Origin: Asterias amurensis
Lineage: Eukaryota > Echinodermata > Asteroidea > Forcipulatida > Asteriidae
Direction: 5' to 3'
Assembly: GCF_032118995.1 (NCBI RefSeq)
Contig: NC_092660.1
Span: 759,501 to 823,500, forward strand
DNA: 64,000 bases
The notes under the pieces: model-generated
The model's input: only the letters and a program-made list of their open reading frames with translations
What the model was told of the DNA's origin: nothing
The model's database searches: none
Shown here: in pieces, positions 15,201-25,079 of the stretch
Layout: every line of letters begins with the position of its first letter
Position numbering within the stretch: position 1 is the stretch's first letter
Position numbers and translations under genes: made by a program

Positions 15201-18200
15201 TTCAAAAGCAGCTCTATAAAATTGGACCCGTTCTTAAGAGTCATCATCCAGACAAGTATTGCACACACACATGTTCTCAAATCTGGATATCGTCCTTTGA
15301 CTTGACATCGTCCACCAAATTATGCGTGGAGCTCCAAGGTCTTTAAAATTTACGTATACAGACCCTTTTGTTTTTCCTTTACAGTTTTGAGCACACACAT
15401 GCAGCTCTGTGTATGGCTTCCCATGTTGACAGTCTCCCGTCATGAGTTGCGTCATTAAAAGACACTAACTACTAATTACTGAATACTTCCAATATCCACA
15501 GAGCCACAGAGAACTCTGTAGATATGGATGTAGATCATTAGCACTTATCAAAATTCCTTATATGGGAAAACTTGTTTGCAAAGAAAGTTTTGCTGATCTG
15601 AAGTCGATAAGTACTGTGGGGTTTCATGCCGACCACCCTCGTCTTTCTTGATGTCATGCTTCATGTCAGCTTTCATAAAACCTCATCCCCCACCCCAAGG
15701 ACATGCCATTCAGCTTCTTGGTATTGATCAAATGGTGATAAGGTTAGTGAAGTGGTGTCTTGCCATTTGCTTTCCATCTATAGGACCCTGGTTCAAATTC
15801 CACAGGGGAACTATATGGATTAGGTCTTCAGTCCCTACTTGACTGCATGGGTTTTCCCTGGAATAATTCTCTAGGGTTTTCCTCCCACATCTAAAACTGA
15901 AATTTTGTTATCATCTTCTCTTCTCATTTGGCTCTTATTAGAGCAATGAGAATATTTATCCAGATCCAGATACATAATACATAGTCTCCACCAAAAAATG
16001 CCCTTTCAGGTTACAAAAACTTATTTTCATTTTTAATAGACCTTTTTTGTATTGCACAAGCGCTCTAGCGATCAAAGTTTATCACTAGCTTCATGTAGAC
16101 CAGCTTGTGACGTTGCGATAGGAAGGTCTCTACAACCAGTCAATATTCTACTATCATGATGTTATTGTCACTCGCTGAGCTAAATGTACCTGTTGTTGTT
16201 TGTAAGCCTAGGCAACTAGTGCGACTAATAATAATAATAACATTCTTCTATAACACATAACACATAGTAAATAAACATGTCCCTAAGCGCTATAGAGAAA
16301 AACACAACAGAAAACAAACACAAGATGTAATGAGTAGCGACTAGTGTCATAGAATTAACTTTAGATTGATTAGTTGAGTCATGACTACCGTTTTTTCAAC
16401 TTCCCGATTACTTCACTTCGCGACTACTTCAAAAAAAGACGCGACTTCCTGTTTGGTGAACCAACTGTTCAACACTAATTTACAATATAATTTTTCAAAA
16501 CACAATCAGACATCAGTGACACAATCCTTAAATCCTTTTACCTTGAATTTTTCCAAAGCGCCTGCAGCAAACATTGCCACAATGCATCTTGATAATTAAA
16601 AATAAGTCTCGACTAGTGTCAAAGTCGTGAGTGTATGAGGTGTCACTAGTCGAGTAGTAAATTTCAATAGTTGTCCAGGCCTAGTTGTTATTTGCCTTAC
16701 CTGTCGACCCTGGGTGAATGCCCGTATAATATTCTGACAGGCTGTAAAGACCAGGAAGGCATCTGCAGCTAAGCATGTGATGTCATCAGGATGGGCATTA
16801 CCTTGGAAGTACAACAAAACAATCAAGTAAAATTGAGTCGTTTCAATAAATTGTTTCTCCATTTTTTATTTGTTTATGTATTTAAATAATTTTGTTATTA
16901 TATTTCTCATCTGTCAGTTAAGTGTCTCTTGAGCCAGGAGTGACACTTTGTGACAGAAATAGCGCATTGCAAGTCTACTTAACTACTAACATAGTTTAAA
17001 ATGTTCCCATGGTTACATCATTAGAAGATGTGAAGAGGCTGACATACCATCTGTGGCAGCAGCAGGACACCTAGCAAGGAATAGAGACCTATGGAGACTC
17101 TTACGTGGGAAGCCATCTCCGGGATCTACCTCGGGAGGACGGCTATGATGATGATGATGGGCCATGAGCGGGTTAGAGGTAAATATGCTTACCTCTAAGA
17201 TGACTCAAAATCTCCATGTATGCCATTCACAAAACGATTGTGTTGATTAAACCCATGCCAAACTTTAACTTTTAAGTGAATGTATTTTTTTATCAGAAAT
17301 GTTTGACCCATTTTAGCTACCACAACCATAAGTTTTTAGTGGTTGACTTTGACTATCTCTTCATATGGATAACTTTCTGTATGGCGCCACCACTTTTTCA
17401 CTCATTTTTACAAAGAGGGATATATCAATCAGGTAAATAAGTTCCTATATTTTTTTATATCGAATGAAAAAGTGGTGGCGCCATACGGAAACTTTTCCCT
17501 TCATATTTATCATTCTGACACGGATTCATGAAAAAAAAGATTGTCAAACTAGGTACTTACTTACACTGACGATTCCTAGTTTTGAACACTGCAAGAGACA
17601 ATGAAAGAAAATTGAACTAATTTAATTTGTTTATACACATAGCTGGGGTGGGGTGCAGTTTTATATATAGAGATGATTAATTAAGCAGCTTGCTGTTGCT
17701 TATTGCTTGCTTATATAGAAACCTTATTCTGGTAAGCAAGAAGCATTTTGTGCTAAGCTATTTTTTGTGTGCTTTTTATAACAGGGCTAATCAAACTCAA
17801 GTCAAACCTAAATAAATTGTAGAATTTAACTTGCATTGCATTGCAAGAACAGACTTTTAATAGGCATCATTCTAAGTAAAGATTGTGCTCAACAGGGGGT
17901 TCTAATTATCACAAAACAGGAACCCCCATGGGAAAACTCACAGAGAATTATCCGTGTAGCCCCCATCAATAGTGCCAATACGCTGAACTTTAAAGTTGAA
18001 GCGGAGTGAGTCAACGAATTGGCACTAATATTGATGGGGCCACACAGAGTATAGACTTAAAACTCAATCCACACATTACATTGCTGCAAAGCTTACTTTA
18101 GGAATCGAACCAACAATACGTTACGTAAAATATGAAATAAAGTTGTTTTTCTGATTTACAGTCAGTAGTCACACACAATAAAATATTATTCCTTATGAAA

Positions 18201-18537
18201 TGTTTACTTTTTTTATATAAAAATGAGTGAAAAGGTGGTGGCGGGATACTGACATTTTTCTCCGAGTATACTGAGCCAACCTGCCCCCCTGACTGCCCTT
18301 GTAATTATATAATTATGTGCTTTTATGTTATGGGATTCGACATCATCGACATTATCAACATGTCGTGTGTATTAACTTTTTTTTGTTACTCACATTGTAT
18401 GTATGGAAAGCCTTTCCCACGGCCGTAACAACATAATGATCCTTGTGTCTCTGGTTATAACGGAGGGCTAATGGAACATGGTTACAGTGGAAGCCTAAAG
18501 CTCGAAAACCAACAAATATTTGGCTCCCTTCAGGCAT
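271..18537 (-). CDS. WDR36: WDR36 / UTP21 homologue, 19 exons, C-terminus off left edge
   Basis: WD40 protein of the U3 snoRNP UTP-B subcomplex, needed for 18S rRNA processing in the nucleolus (family knowledge). Exons in coding order: 18394-18537, 17561-17588, 16701-16801, 14404-14521, 13869-14001, 12427-12481, 11673-11805, 9380-9555, 9021-9141, 8264-8413, 7795-7943, 7226-7340, 5989-6154, 5422-5530, 4841-4920, 3960-4067, 3255-3355, 2218-2366, 271-390. All join in phase, giving 752 codons. Residues 1-20 (MPEGSQIFVGFRALGF...) match the conserved start; the ATG at 18537 was chosen because the upstream codons are not ATG. Blade ends include IWDIK, IWNIK, LWNLE, IWVFD, TWNYQ, FWNFK and TWDLP. Exon 19 (KRNKPQEPPKVPKAAPFF) begins the C-terminal Utp21 region. 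Human WDR36 is roughly 900-950 aa, so about 150-200 residues are missing to the left. Exon 13 has a weak donor (AAAG|GTTGGA), but phase and homology support it. No 5' UTR exon was identified. Confidence 0.95.
2470..2600 (-). mobile_element. tRNA-derived SINE fragment (family A)
   Basis: On the minus strand this shows the order seen in several other copies: a B-box-like head, then a block resembling 'cagtccctac', then 'gggttttc' and 'cctcccacatctaaaac'. Related copies lie near 5830, 15720, 23020, 43960, 50240 and 63780. It is diverged and sits in the intron between WDR36 exons 17 and 18. Confidence 0.5.
3385..3610. repeat. interspersed repeat with CTGAAAAGAGCCGG core
   Basis: The core CTGAAAAGAGCCGG, preceded by 'aaccatgtgtaattctctt' and followed by a 'gtcttcaggaga' block, recurs with divergence near 2610-2640, 30945-30975, 61215-61400 and 62210-62320. 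It is a dispersed repeat family of roughly 170-220 bp; class unknown. This copy is in a WDR36 intron. Confidence 0.5.
3840..3959 (-). repeat. tandem decayed copies of the WDR36 exon-16 donor end
   Basis: Immediately downstream (minus sense) of exon 16, its last roughly 45 bases plus donor recur: 'accataaata', 'gtcaacat' and 'gctaagaagt' are repeated at 3897-3947, with a weaker copy ending near 3900. Each copy retains a minus-strand GT after TTTATG or equivalent. The copies are diverged and not in frame with the gene. Confidence 0.6.
4085..4610. repeat. A-rich imperfect tandem array
   Basis: Imperfect units of about 60-80 bp carry 'aatcataacaat', 'ggaaaatatggacaatgaaa' and 'cagtccaat', opening with a run of 'gaaaacatt' repeats. 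A further copy of the 4450-4530 part ('caacaatacaaaatatgg', 'aataattccag') occurs at 5265-5350 beyond WDR36 exon 15, so the array was split or partly transposed. Noncoding, intronic. Confidence 0.6.
4946..5030. mobile_element. truncated MITE end (palindromic MITE family B)
   Basis: The sequence opens 'ccactggacactattggtaatt' and continues with a diverged form of the family's subterminal block ('ttgatgtatcccaacatatg'). It is the same terminus as the full elements at 11193, 12931 and 36102, but the rest of the element is absent. It lies in the intron between WDR36 exons 14 and 15. Confidence 0.55.
5830..5965 (-). mobile_element. tRNA-derived SINE fragment (family A)
   Basis: Reverse-oriented copy: plus strand reads 'agatgtgggaggaaaacccc' then 'gggatttgaaccaggctcc', the complement of a pol III B box. 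It lies in the WDR36 intron 3' of exon 13. A further tRNA-like B box (ggttcgaatccc) is at about 5662-5673. Confidence 0.6.
8630..8940. repeat. tandem repeat, about 3 units of 110-125 bp
   Basis: Three diverged units each contain 'gatattgaatg(g/a)tcagac', 'gaggGTTGACTGTGTA' and 'catattgcaag', starting near 8637, 8740 and 8858. The array lies in the WDR36 intron between exons 9 and 10 and has no coding potential that I can support. Confidence 0.7.
9681..9824. mobile_element. 144-bp hAT-like MITE with 8-bp target duplication
   Basis: The left end cgggcgctccagagtcg and the right end cgactctggagcgccttg are inverted repeats sharing a 15-bp perfect core. The element is flanked by direct repeats GTTTCAGA at 9673-9680 and 9825-9832. 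An 8-bp target duplication and short terminal inverted repeats are the hallmark of hAT non-autonomous elements (family knowledge). No transposase. It lies in the WDR36 intron between exons 7 and 8. Confidence 0.7.
10316..10735. repeat. tandem triplicate containing WDR36 exon-5 donor copies
   Basis: A unit beginning 'ccttaggcgttttagccaac' and running through 'aaggttgcaaaatttaccat' occurs three times (near 10316, 10488 and 10652). Between units, two stretches (10434-10467 and 10615-10647) match the donor end of WDR36 exon 5 (13856-13889), including the IWNIKSK-coding bases and the minus-strand GTAAG donor. They are embedded in the intron between exons 7 and 8 and are in a different reading frame from the true exon. 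Confidence 0.7.
11193..11559. mobile_element. full-length palindromic MITE (family B)
   Basis: Terminal inverted repeats: left 'ttaaaggcattagacactat' and 'tggtaatt', right 'aataaccaaaggtgtcaagt' and 'gtccttaa'. Internal blocks 'gagaaacggctccctcttaa', 'aagtaattttcca' and 'gtgttttttctttcattatt' recur in the copies at 12931-13306, 36102-36486 and in fragments at 47240-47525 and 51608-51755. No ORF for a transposase. Located in the WDR36 intron between exons 7 and 8. Confidence 0.75.
12931..13306. mobile_element. full-length palindromic MITE (family B), inverted, with 32-bp central palindrome
   Basis: Ends TTAAAGGGAAGGTAC and GTACCTTCCCTTAA are perfect complements. The centre (13112-13143) is a perfect 32-bp palindrome, aataaaagacttctag followed by its complement. 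Flanking TTAA/TTTAAA at the ends of family copies may represent target preference. It lies in the WDR36 intron between exons 5 and 6. Confidence 0.8.
14105..14235. repeat. dispersed repeat with AAGCACAA / TTACCAG blocks (family C)
   Basis: The phrase 'ccaaatttcatgaagcctgt' followed by 'aagcac', 'gctaagcac' and a terminal block matching 'aagtttacattgttgtgact' recurs in both orientations near 6720-6950, 10935-11130, 15050-15230, 17690-17790, 47635-47805, 53430-53625, 54650-54820 and 62055-62110. It is a dispersed short repeat, probably a SINE or MITE; class not determined. Confidence 0.5.
15720..15925 (+). mobile_element. near full-length tRNA-derived SINE (family A)
   Basis: Head with a B-box-like 'ctggttcaaattcc' (15789-15802), body 'aggtcttcagtccctac', then 'gggttttccctggaataatt' and 'cctcccacatctaaaactga'. 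It is the clearest copy of this family in the window and lies in the WDR36 intron between exons 3 and 4. Confidence 0.6.
17379..17486. repeat. inverted-repeat element, 25-bp arms
   Basis: Arms 17379-17403 and 17462-17486 are complementary with a single mismatch (core atggcgccaccactttttca). Weaker complementarity extends outwards. A half copy of the right arm (gagtgaaaaggtggtggcg) lies at 18211-18262. MITE-like, in the WDR36 intron between exons 2 and 3. Confidence 0.65.
17561..17588 (-). CDS. WDR36: WDR36 28-nt micro-exon (exon 2)
   Basis: The exon encodes CSKLGIVSV plus one base. It joins exon 1 in phase 0 and exon 3 in phase 1, producing ...LGIVSVSNAHPDDI, which aligns with the vertebrate LVAVSNSVPQDI segment. 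The acceptor is TTGCAG. The donor lies inside GTAAGTAAGT, so a second potential donor sits four bases upstream (17565). Only the 28-nt version keeps the frame. Confidence 0.85.
17959..18040. repeat. inverted-repeat hairpin
   Basis: Left arm cccccatcaatagtgccaat and right arm attggcacta followed by ttgatgggg are complementary with a short insertion, with further pairing outside (ccgtgtag / cacacag). It is a probable small MITE in the first coding intron of WDR36. Confidence 0.6.
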
Positions 18538-20300
18538 TTTAAACAATTTTTAAGGAGAGAATCTACTGCATTTAGCTGAAGATCGTAGATCTCACGCACA
18601 TGTTACACGAGTATGATACCTCGACTTTAAACAACGTAGTGTGGTAAGGTTACAAGGTATCTGACTAAAACTAACCGTAATTGAGCTACTGAGGGCGGAA
18701 GACTAAATTACGGTCAAAGCAAAGCTTACCTTTATTTTTTGCTTTTTGTCCCCTATTTCTCCCTCCTTGTCTGAACCACAAATGCAGATGTATACATATA
18801 ACTAACTTGCGGAAGTTTTATTTCAAAAGGTCAGGTTTGTGAGATATTGCCGAAAATCCGGAGCAGGAAGAATAATCCCTAATATGGGAAAAATAAATGA
18901 CAATTGTTAAGAATAGAATGATGGGGAAATGGTTAGAAAGTGAAATGTTCCAAGCTGCTCACATTCTATTGGATTTAAATAAAACAACTGGGAATCAAGT
19001 AATGCTTAATAAAAACAAAATTTAAAGAGCACATGCATAAGCATATTTGGAATAACTTATCACAAATAACTGCCATATCAAAATACCTGCCAAGCACCTT
19101 TCCGAATTTGAACCCTCCCTCTAATTACCCCCCCCCCCTTACCACATACGTTTTGTATAATTCTAAGAACTGCTGATGCGCGAAGGAACCCGTTTAGTAT
19201 TAGTTAGGCCTACTTTAAAGCTTTAAGGCTACCCCCAGACGTTTACAAGTTTCTGTGTGTATGTTGTTTTGTTTTATTTTCATGTATGACGAAGATTACA
19301 GGAATATTGGTAACAAGTAAACAAATAAAATTATAAATACTGAGTAAGTACAAAATGGGGGCTGCAACCAGAGGAGGTAGGTAGTAAACCCTCCTGTAAT
19401 TATTGGAGCTACCAAACTGCTGTAAATTGCTGGTTCAACAACATGACAAAGTAAGTTAGAGTATTCCTAAAACGCACATTTTTAAAGAATAGCGCATATA
19501 TTGAATAATAATTAAAATATGAACTGAAATAGTACACACTATTATTTATGTGCCCTGCTCTCTTAACAACATGTGTGGCAAGTCAAATTTGTACATAGAA
19601 ATTCTTTATACTTAAGTAAATAAAAGTATTCAGTTCTATAATCGAGCACTTCCTAGGAACAGAAAACCGTCTTTAAGTTCAATGGGGAAAGATATGTAAA
19701 TGATTGGACGAGTAAGTAAAGCGATAATTGGACGAAGCAACCCCAACTCTACTGATACAAAAAGCAATAAGAAGAAATAGGCCTACACGTACATCACAAC
19801 AAATACAAACAATCCTTCTAATCGGTATTTTTTTCAAAGTTTGCAAACATATTTTGTCGGTCTAACTTGGCCTTTACTCTTATAAAACAACATTCGGTCT
19901 TTAGCCAGTTTTAAATGTGTAAGCTAATAAAAATTAATGGGTTTTTTTAAGCGGCCTCCTCCATTTCCCCACACAGCCGCCCGGTTCCTCACCTAACAAA
20001 TGTTGGTGGTCCTGAACAGTTTGGTTCAGGAACGGTTGTCATGAAATTTCAAGAAATGCTCTGTCTTTTCAAAGTGAATCATTCATATACAAGTATTTAC
20101 GGAAAAAACAGTATTTGTTAATAGTAGACCTATTGCTCACCACTGTAAGCCTGTATTAAGTGATATAAAAAAAAAAATTAAAAACCAGGTAGGCCTTCTG
20201 GAAAGTATCTATCTAGCCTAAGAACAGAAATTAAATTAGGCCTAAAGGTTTTCAAACCATGGTCAAATACGTAAAGTTTACCTTGAATTCCATGAAGTAA
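18538..20300. other. 5' flank of WDR36; no gene recognised
   Basis: AT-rich sequence upstream (minus sense) of the WDR36 start codon. The 5' UTR and promoter should lie here or within the GC-rich block beyond, but no start site can be fixed from sequence. It contains a poly-C run (about 19129-19138) and short A-rich runs. No ORF is worth calling. Confidence 0.5.
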
Positions 20301-20309
20301 ACCGTTCCT

Positions 20310-21260
20310 TTTTGTCGCTGACGAATCCGCTAGCGACCGCAGACGGGCCGCAGTTATCGCGTCCGTCGCAAATTTTCAGCTTGTTGTTGAAAATTCGTTA
20401 TGATTTCTTTAAGATTCCGTTGGAGAACGCAACACGCCAAACTCGACTCATGCTCGACAACATCGCCGCATAAGCGTCAGCCGCCGCTCCTTGCCGCTAG
20501 GCAATCCGCTGCAAGCCGTCCGACCTCGTTGACGGGCTCCGTCGAGACATCGTCACTCGCCGCCCAGACAACGTCCGATTTTGCTCGCTAGACTCCGTTC
20601 TTTCCCGCAGGCATTCGTCCTTTGCCGTCTTGTTGTCGCTGAAGGTCGTTCCCCGCCCGTCAGCAAGTTGGTTTTCTCTCTTTGCCGTCGCATTGCCGTA
20701 ATTTGAGATTTTCACAGGCTTTGATGGTCATTGATTCACGCCAACGGCCGCAACAGCGTCAGCCGCCGTTCTTTGCCGCCAGGCAATCCGCTGCCAGCCG
20801 TCCGACCTCGTTCCTTGTTGACGGGCTCACTCGCCGCTCAGACAACGTCCGATTTTGCTCGCAAGATTCCGTTCTCTCCCGCAGGTTTTCGTCCCCTGCC
20901 GTCTGGTTGTCGCTGAGGGTCGTTCCCCGCCCGTCAGCGAATTTTGGTTTCCCCTCTTTTGCCGTCGCTTTGCCGCAAACGTTTTGGGATTTTCTAACAC
21001 GCTTTCATGATGATCGTCGATTTACGTCGGCGTCGCCGCAATCATTGGCGTCAGCCGCCGTTCTTTGGCCGCCAGCCAATCCGCTGCCAGCCGTCCGACC
21101 TCGTTCCTTGTTGCCGGGCTCCGTCCTGACATTATCACTCGCCGCCCATTACAACATTCGATTTTGCTCACAAGACTCTGTTCCCTGCCGCAGCGATTCG
21201 TCCCTTGCCGTCGTGTTATCGCTGAAGTTCGTTCCCATACGTTTTCCCCTCTTTTCCGTC
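20310..21260. repeat. CpG-rich tandem repeat, about 287 bp by nearly 3 units
   Basis: The marker 'caatccgctgc' recurs at about 20502, 20784 and 21075 (spacings about 282 and 291). Each unit carries 'agccgtccgacctcgtt', 'cgattttgctc', 'ccgttc', 'gtcgctgaaggtcgttcc' and 'tttgccgtcg'. The block is much richer in GC and CpG than its surroundings. Open frames of 203 and 79 codons follow from the repeat composition and resemble no family I know. Its place about 1.8 kb upstream of the WDR36 ATG makes a CpG-island or promoter role possible, but this is unproven. Confidence 0.75.
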
Positions 21261-21696
21261 GCCTTTCACATGGTCTTTGCAGCTATTTATTAAATCAATC
21301 TTAACCAAGTTCCGCGCAGGGATTCCGGTAGAGTATTGTACGCTGTACGAATAGCCCCACGTTCTCCGGAGCAAGATCATTTTATTTGCCCAATTAATAT
21401 CAATTTTCACCAGACACTGCGTCTTCTTTGGCACAAGTCTTGAAGAAAGAAATTGTTCGCTTTCAATGTTTATTTCCATATAAGTTCACCAGTTTCTTTT
21501 TTGGGAAATAACTTCTCCTTTCAGTAATTAACTTAACCCATACATTATATAAAAGCATGATTTTAAACATTTTTACAAGTATGTGATGACATTATTTTAC
21601 ATTACATTTGTCGTGATTTGCTACTCTTTCTCAACAAAGTCTTGGAGGTTTCATATTGTGGTCGCTGTAGTCTATCTCTGATTGAGTTACTCTTTG

Positions 21697-22377
21697 TCCA
21701 GTGAGGTATATCTAGTGAGGTATATCCAATGATGTATATCCAGTGAGGTATATCCAGTGAGTTATATCCATTGAGGTATATCCAGTGAGGTATATCCATT
21801 GAGGTATATCCAGTGAGGTATATCCTTTGGGGGTATATCCATTGAGGTATATCCAATGAGGTATATCCAGTTACGTATATCCCGTGAGGTATATCCAGTG
21901 AGGTATATCCAGTGAGGTATATCCAGTGAGGTAAATCCAGTGAGGTATATCCATTGAGGTATATCCATTGAGGTATATCCAGTGAGGTAAATCCTTTGGG
22001 GGTATATCCAGTGAGGTATATCCAGTGAGGTAAATCCTTTGGGGGTATATCCATTGAGGTATATCCAATGAGGTATATCCAGTGAGGTATATCTAGTGAG
22101 GTATATCCAGTGAGGTAAATCCATTGAGGTATATCCAGTGAGGTATATCCAGTGAGGTATATCCAGTGAGGTATATCCAGTGAGGTATATCCAGTGAGGT
22201 ATATCCAGTAAGGTATATCCAGTGAGGTATATCCACTGAGGTATATCCAGTGAGGTATATCCAGTGAGGTATATCCAGTGAGGTATATCTAGTGAGGTAT
22301 ATCCAGTAAGGTATATCCAGTGAGGTATATCCAGCGAGGTATATCCAGCGAGGTATATCCAGTGAGGTATATCCAGT
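21697..22377. repeat. 14-bp minisatellite, about 49 units
   Basis: Unit ggtatatccagtga, with variants (ccatt, aatga, and longer 'cctttggggg' units at about 21824, 21990 and 22028). Because 14 is not a multiple of three and the unit has no stop on the minus strand, all three minus frames stay open and encode the same 14-residue period. The long open frames are therefore a by-product of the repeat and not evidence of a protein. Confidence 0.95.
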
Positions 22378-24160
22378 TAGTTGTACTCACGCAGGGGTGT
22401 TCAGTACAATTAATGTATAATGTCTCGAATCTGAAGCAAATTAGTACAATCTATATCCATTTTCACATCTTGCTGACTGCTTAAGTTTAAATCCACCCAT
22501 TCCTCATTGACAAAATGTTCCGTAAGACATAAAGTTAATGGGTGGTCTTCATTGCTCATTCAAGCTCATGTAATAGCTGCTTAGCACGCGTGTTTAACGA
22601 TTTAAGTGTGTTTTTTGAAAATATGTTTGACTGAATGGTTTTAGTTTATATTGGTTAAAGCAGCTGTTAATGAATATTTATTGAAAGTAGTAAATATTAC
22701 TCATCAATCGAACCAACAAAACATTCACACTTCTCGCACCCTGAAGTTATTTTGTGTTGTTATTTTACGTTGGTACATACTTTTTGAAATAAGTCATTAT
22801 TTGAAACTGATATTTGCTTTTACTCTTGGATAAAATACTAAATTTAAATAAACAGACACGGACCTATGTAAACAGTTGAGCAGACAAGAGTAGTTGAAGA
22901 AATCTCCATCAATTCCGTAGACTTTCGATTCAGTTTTTTGTACTGGCTTTGAAGCTAAGGACTCTCAGAAAAGTGAGATCGAGCCCTGTACATTGCCAAG
23001 AACCCAATGCAAAGAAAACAAGGAAGGAAGTTTCAGTTTCAGATATGGGAGGAAAACCTCAAAGAATGAATATATGGGAAAACCGAAGCAGTCAGGTAGG
23101 GACTGAAAGCCTAATCCACGTAGTGCCCCAGCGGGATTCGAACCAGGCTCCTAGAGGTGCAAGGCAAGGCAAGACCACACACCAACCTGACAGCCTTTCT
23201 TATCTTCTCCACACGTTGGTAGATTAAAGAGCAAAGAAGCTTTTGAAGAACTACACCACAGAGACCATTCCAGAACCTTGCATTTTTCCAATTATCCTTT
23301 GATAAAAATTGTACTTTCCAAGAGCTAATTATAAACTAATTTATTTATTCGTTTATGGATTAATTAATATTTTACTGTTTTTTTTAAAACTATCACATAC
23401 TGTTTACACCGACACATTCACATTATCATCCTTCACTTCATATATGTTATAGTTATCAGTTTATTTAAACAAAAAACAAGATTTTTTTATAAATTTAGTG
23501 TTTTTTTCCGTGTAAAAGTGTAAATGGTTTTGGGTGTTGTACGATGTGTTGTGATTGGATATAATTTAGTTCAATGGGTTAAAATCTTCCCAGCGGGATG
23601 GAAGATATTTACTGCGATTACAGTTTCAACTGTTCTCAATGTCCAACACGCTCCTTTTTGCTTTCTAAGTTGTTCATTATTTGTACACATACAAATGTTT
23701 TCTCCTTTGGACAAAGCTGTTTCCAGGTGACAGGTGCGCCCTCAACGTTACTTTCTGTGTCGATAACAAACATTACGATTGTGGTGGCTCAATAGCTCTT
23801 ATAAGAGTTGTAAACTTCACACATTTTCTTCTTGGCTTGCGTCAACATTAACGCAATAGTTATTCACTACATTAGAGTTGTGACCAGGACCTTGAAGACT
23901 GTATTGCAAAACTGCATACAAAGTTATGTATACCAACACCAACTTAAAACTAGAGTAAAAAAGTGTACACAATAATATTATGTCTGCTCTAGTTTTGACG
24001 CAGAAACAACATTACTTTTGTTCAGTCTGTTTTACTACACTAAAAAGTTAGATAAGAAATTATAATAAAGTCACATTAATGTTTTTTGGCCATCCTATCT
24101 CTTCATCATTGTGTGGTTACAGGTGCATTCACATAATCCTTTCTGGTTGGTAAATGACAC
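22378..24160. other. intergenic; one SINE, no gene recognised
   Basis: AT-rich sequence. At about 23020-23200 lies a minus-strand SINE of family A (plus strand 'gatatgggaggaaaacctc', 'gtagggactgaaagcctaat', 'cgggattcgaaccaggctcc'). Other short ORFs show no recognisable motif. Confidence 0.55.
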
Positions 24161-24162
24161 AC

Positions 24163-24440
24163 TCACTTTGACGATTTATTGGTTGTCTTTGGTGGGCGTG
24201 GTTGATTGACGTATTCACATTGAGAACTTCTGGTTACATTAATGGGCGTGGTTGATTGACACATACGTTGATGGGCGTGGTTGATTGACACGTTCACATT
24301 GACACATTTCTTGTTTGACTTTGATGGCGTAGCAGAACAATTCGCATTGATGATTTCTTGGCGGAAGTGGCGTAAAACCAAAACATGGGCGTGGCCGATT
24401 CGACACTGATGTTAGAGATAACCTCGTTGGGCGTGGTGTC
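24163..24440. repeat. short-unit repeat around GGGCGTGGTTGATTGAC
   Basis: The block gggcgtgg(t/c)(t/c)gatt recurs at 24193, 24244, 24275 and 24388, with a shorter gggcgtgg at 24429. Spacers contain 'cacattga', 'cgttgat' and similar. It is an irregular cluster of GC-box-like motifs (GGGCGTGG) and not a strict tandem array. No gene seen. Confidence 0.5.
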
Positions 24441-25079
24441 ACAACCGGAAGATTTGTGATATTTTGTTCAGTGAGTCAATTAATGTTTAAGGTGTATCAT
24501 TAAGAAATGACAACCTCGTCTCAGTTTCCATCTTTGAACACGCGAGGGCTTCATCGTGCTTAAAGCTGCGCATTAGCAATGCGATGCGTTTGCTGTTGTA
24601 AATTGCATGAATGTTTGTTTGGGAGTTTTATGTTTGGTGGACATTTTTTCGTTTACCTAGATTTTGTTTAAGTATAATTATTTAGTCCAATAAATTAAAT
24701 CAAGTTCCATTTTATAATTTTCAGCATCCTATGCATCCATCTCTCATCCATTAATTCACATGCTCTGTAATTCACTCCTCATTTAATAAACTAATTACCT
24801 ATTAATCAACAAATTAATTACTTGCGAACCTAGTGTTACATGTCTCTGTTTAACCTTTAAAAGAAATTAGTACAATGCAGTTATGTTCCAAAGTACGGTC
24901 CTGGCAGAGTTTATCCAAAGTAGTGACTGACAGAGTTATCACGTATCTCCTTGGCTGACGTTCAAGTATTGCTTCATCCTACTTGTCTCTTTTTTGACAG
25001 GAGCCTCAAAATGTTTACTTTATCCTCAGTTTCCTTTATAAAGTGTACCATCCAATGTGTTTAGTATCAGTTATTCTTT

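Noticed and set aside
20682..21293. 203-codon plus-strand frame
   Set aside because: It spans the CpG-rich tandem repeat, where stop codons are rare by composition; the peptide is a repeat echo with no family likeness and no splice context.
21602..22124. Minus-strand open frames of 150, 120 and 65 codons with DIPHWIYLTGYTS-like repeats
   Set aside because: They are translations of the 14-bp minisatellite, which has no minus-strand stop in any frame; nothing outside the repeat suggests a gene.
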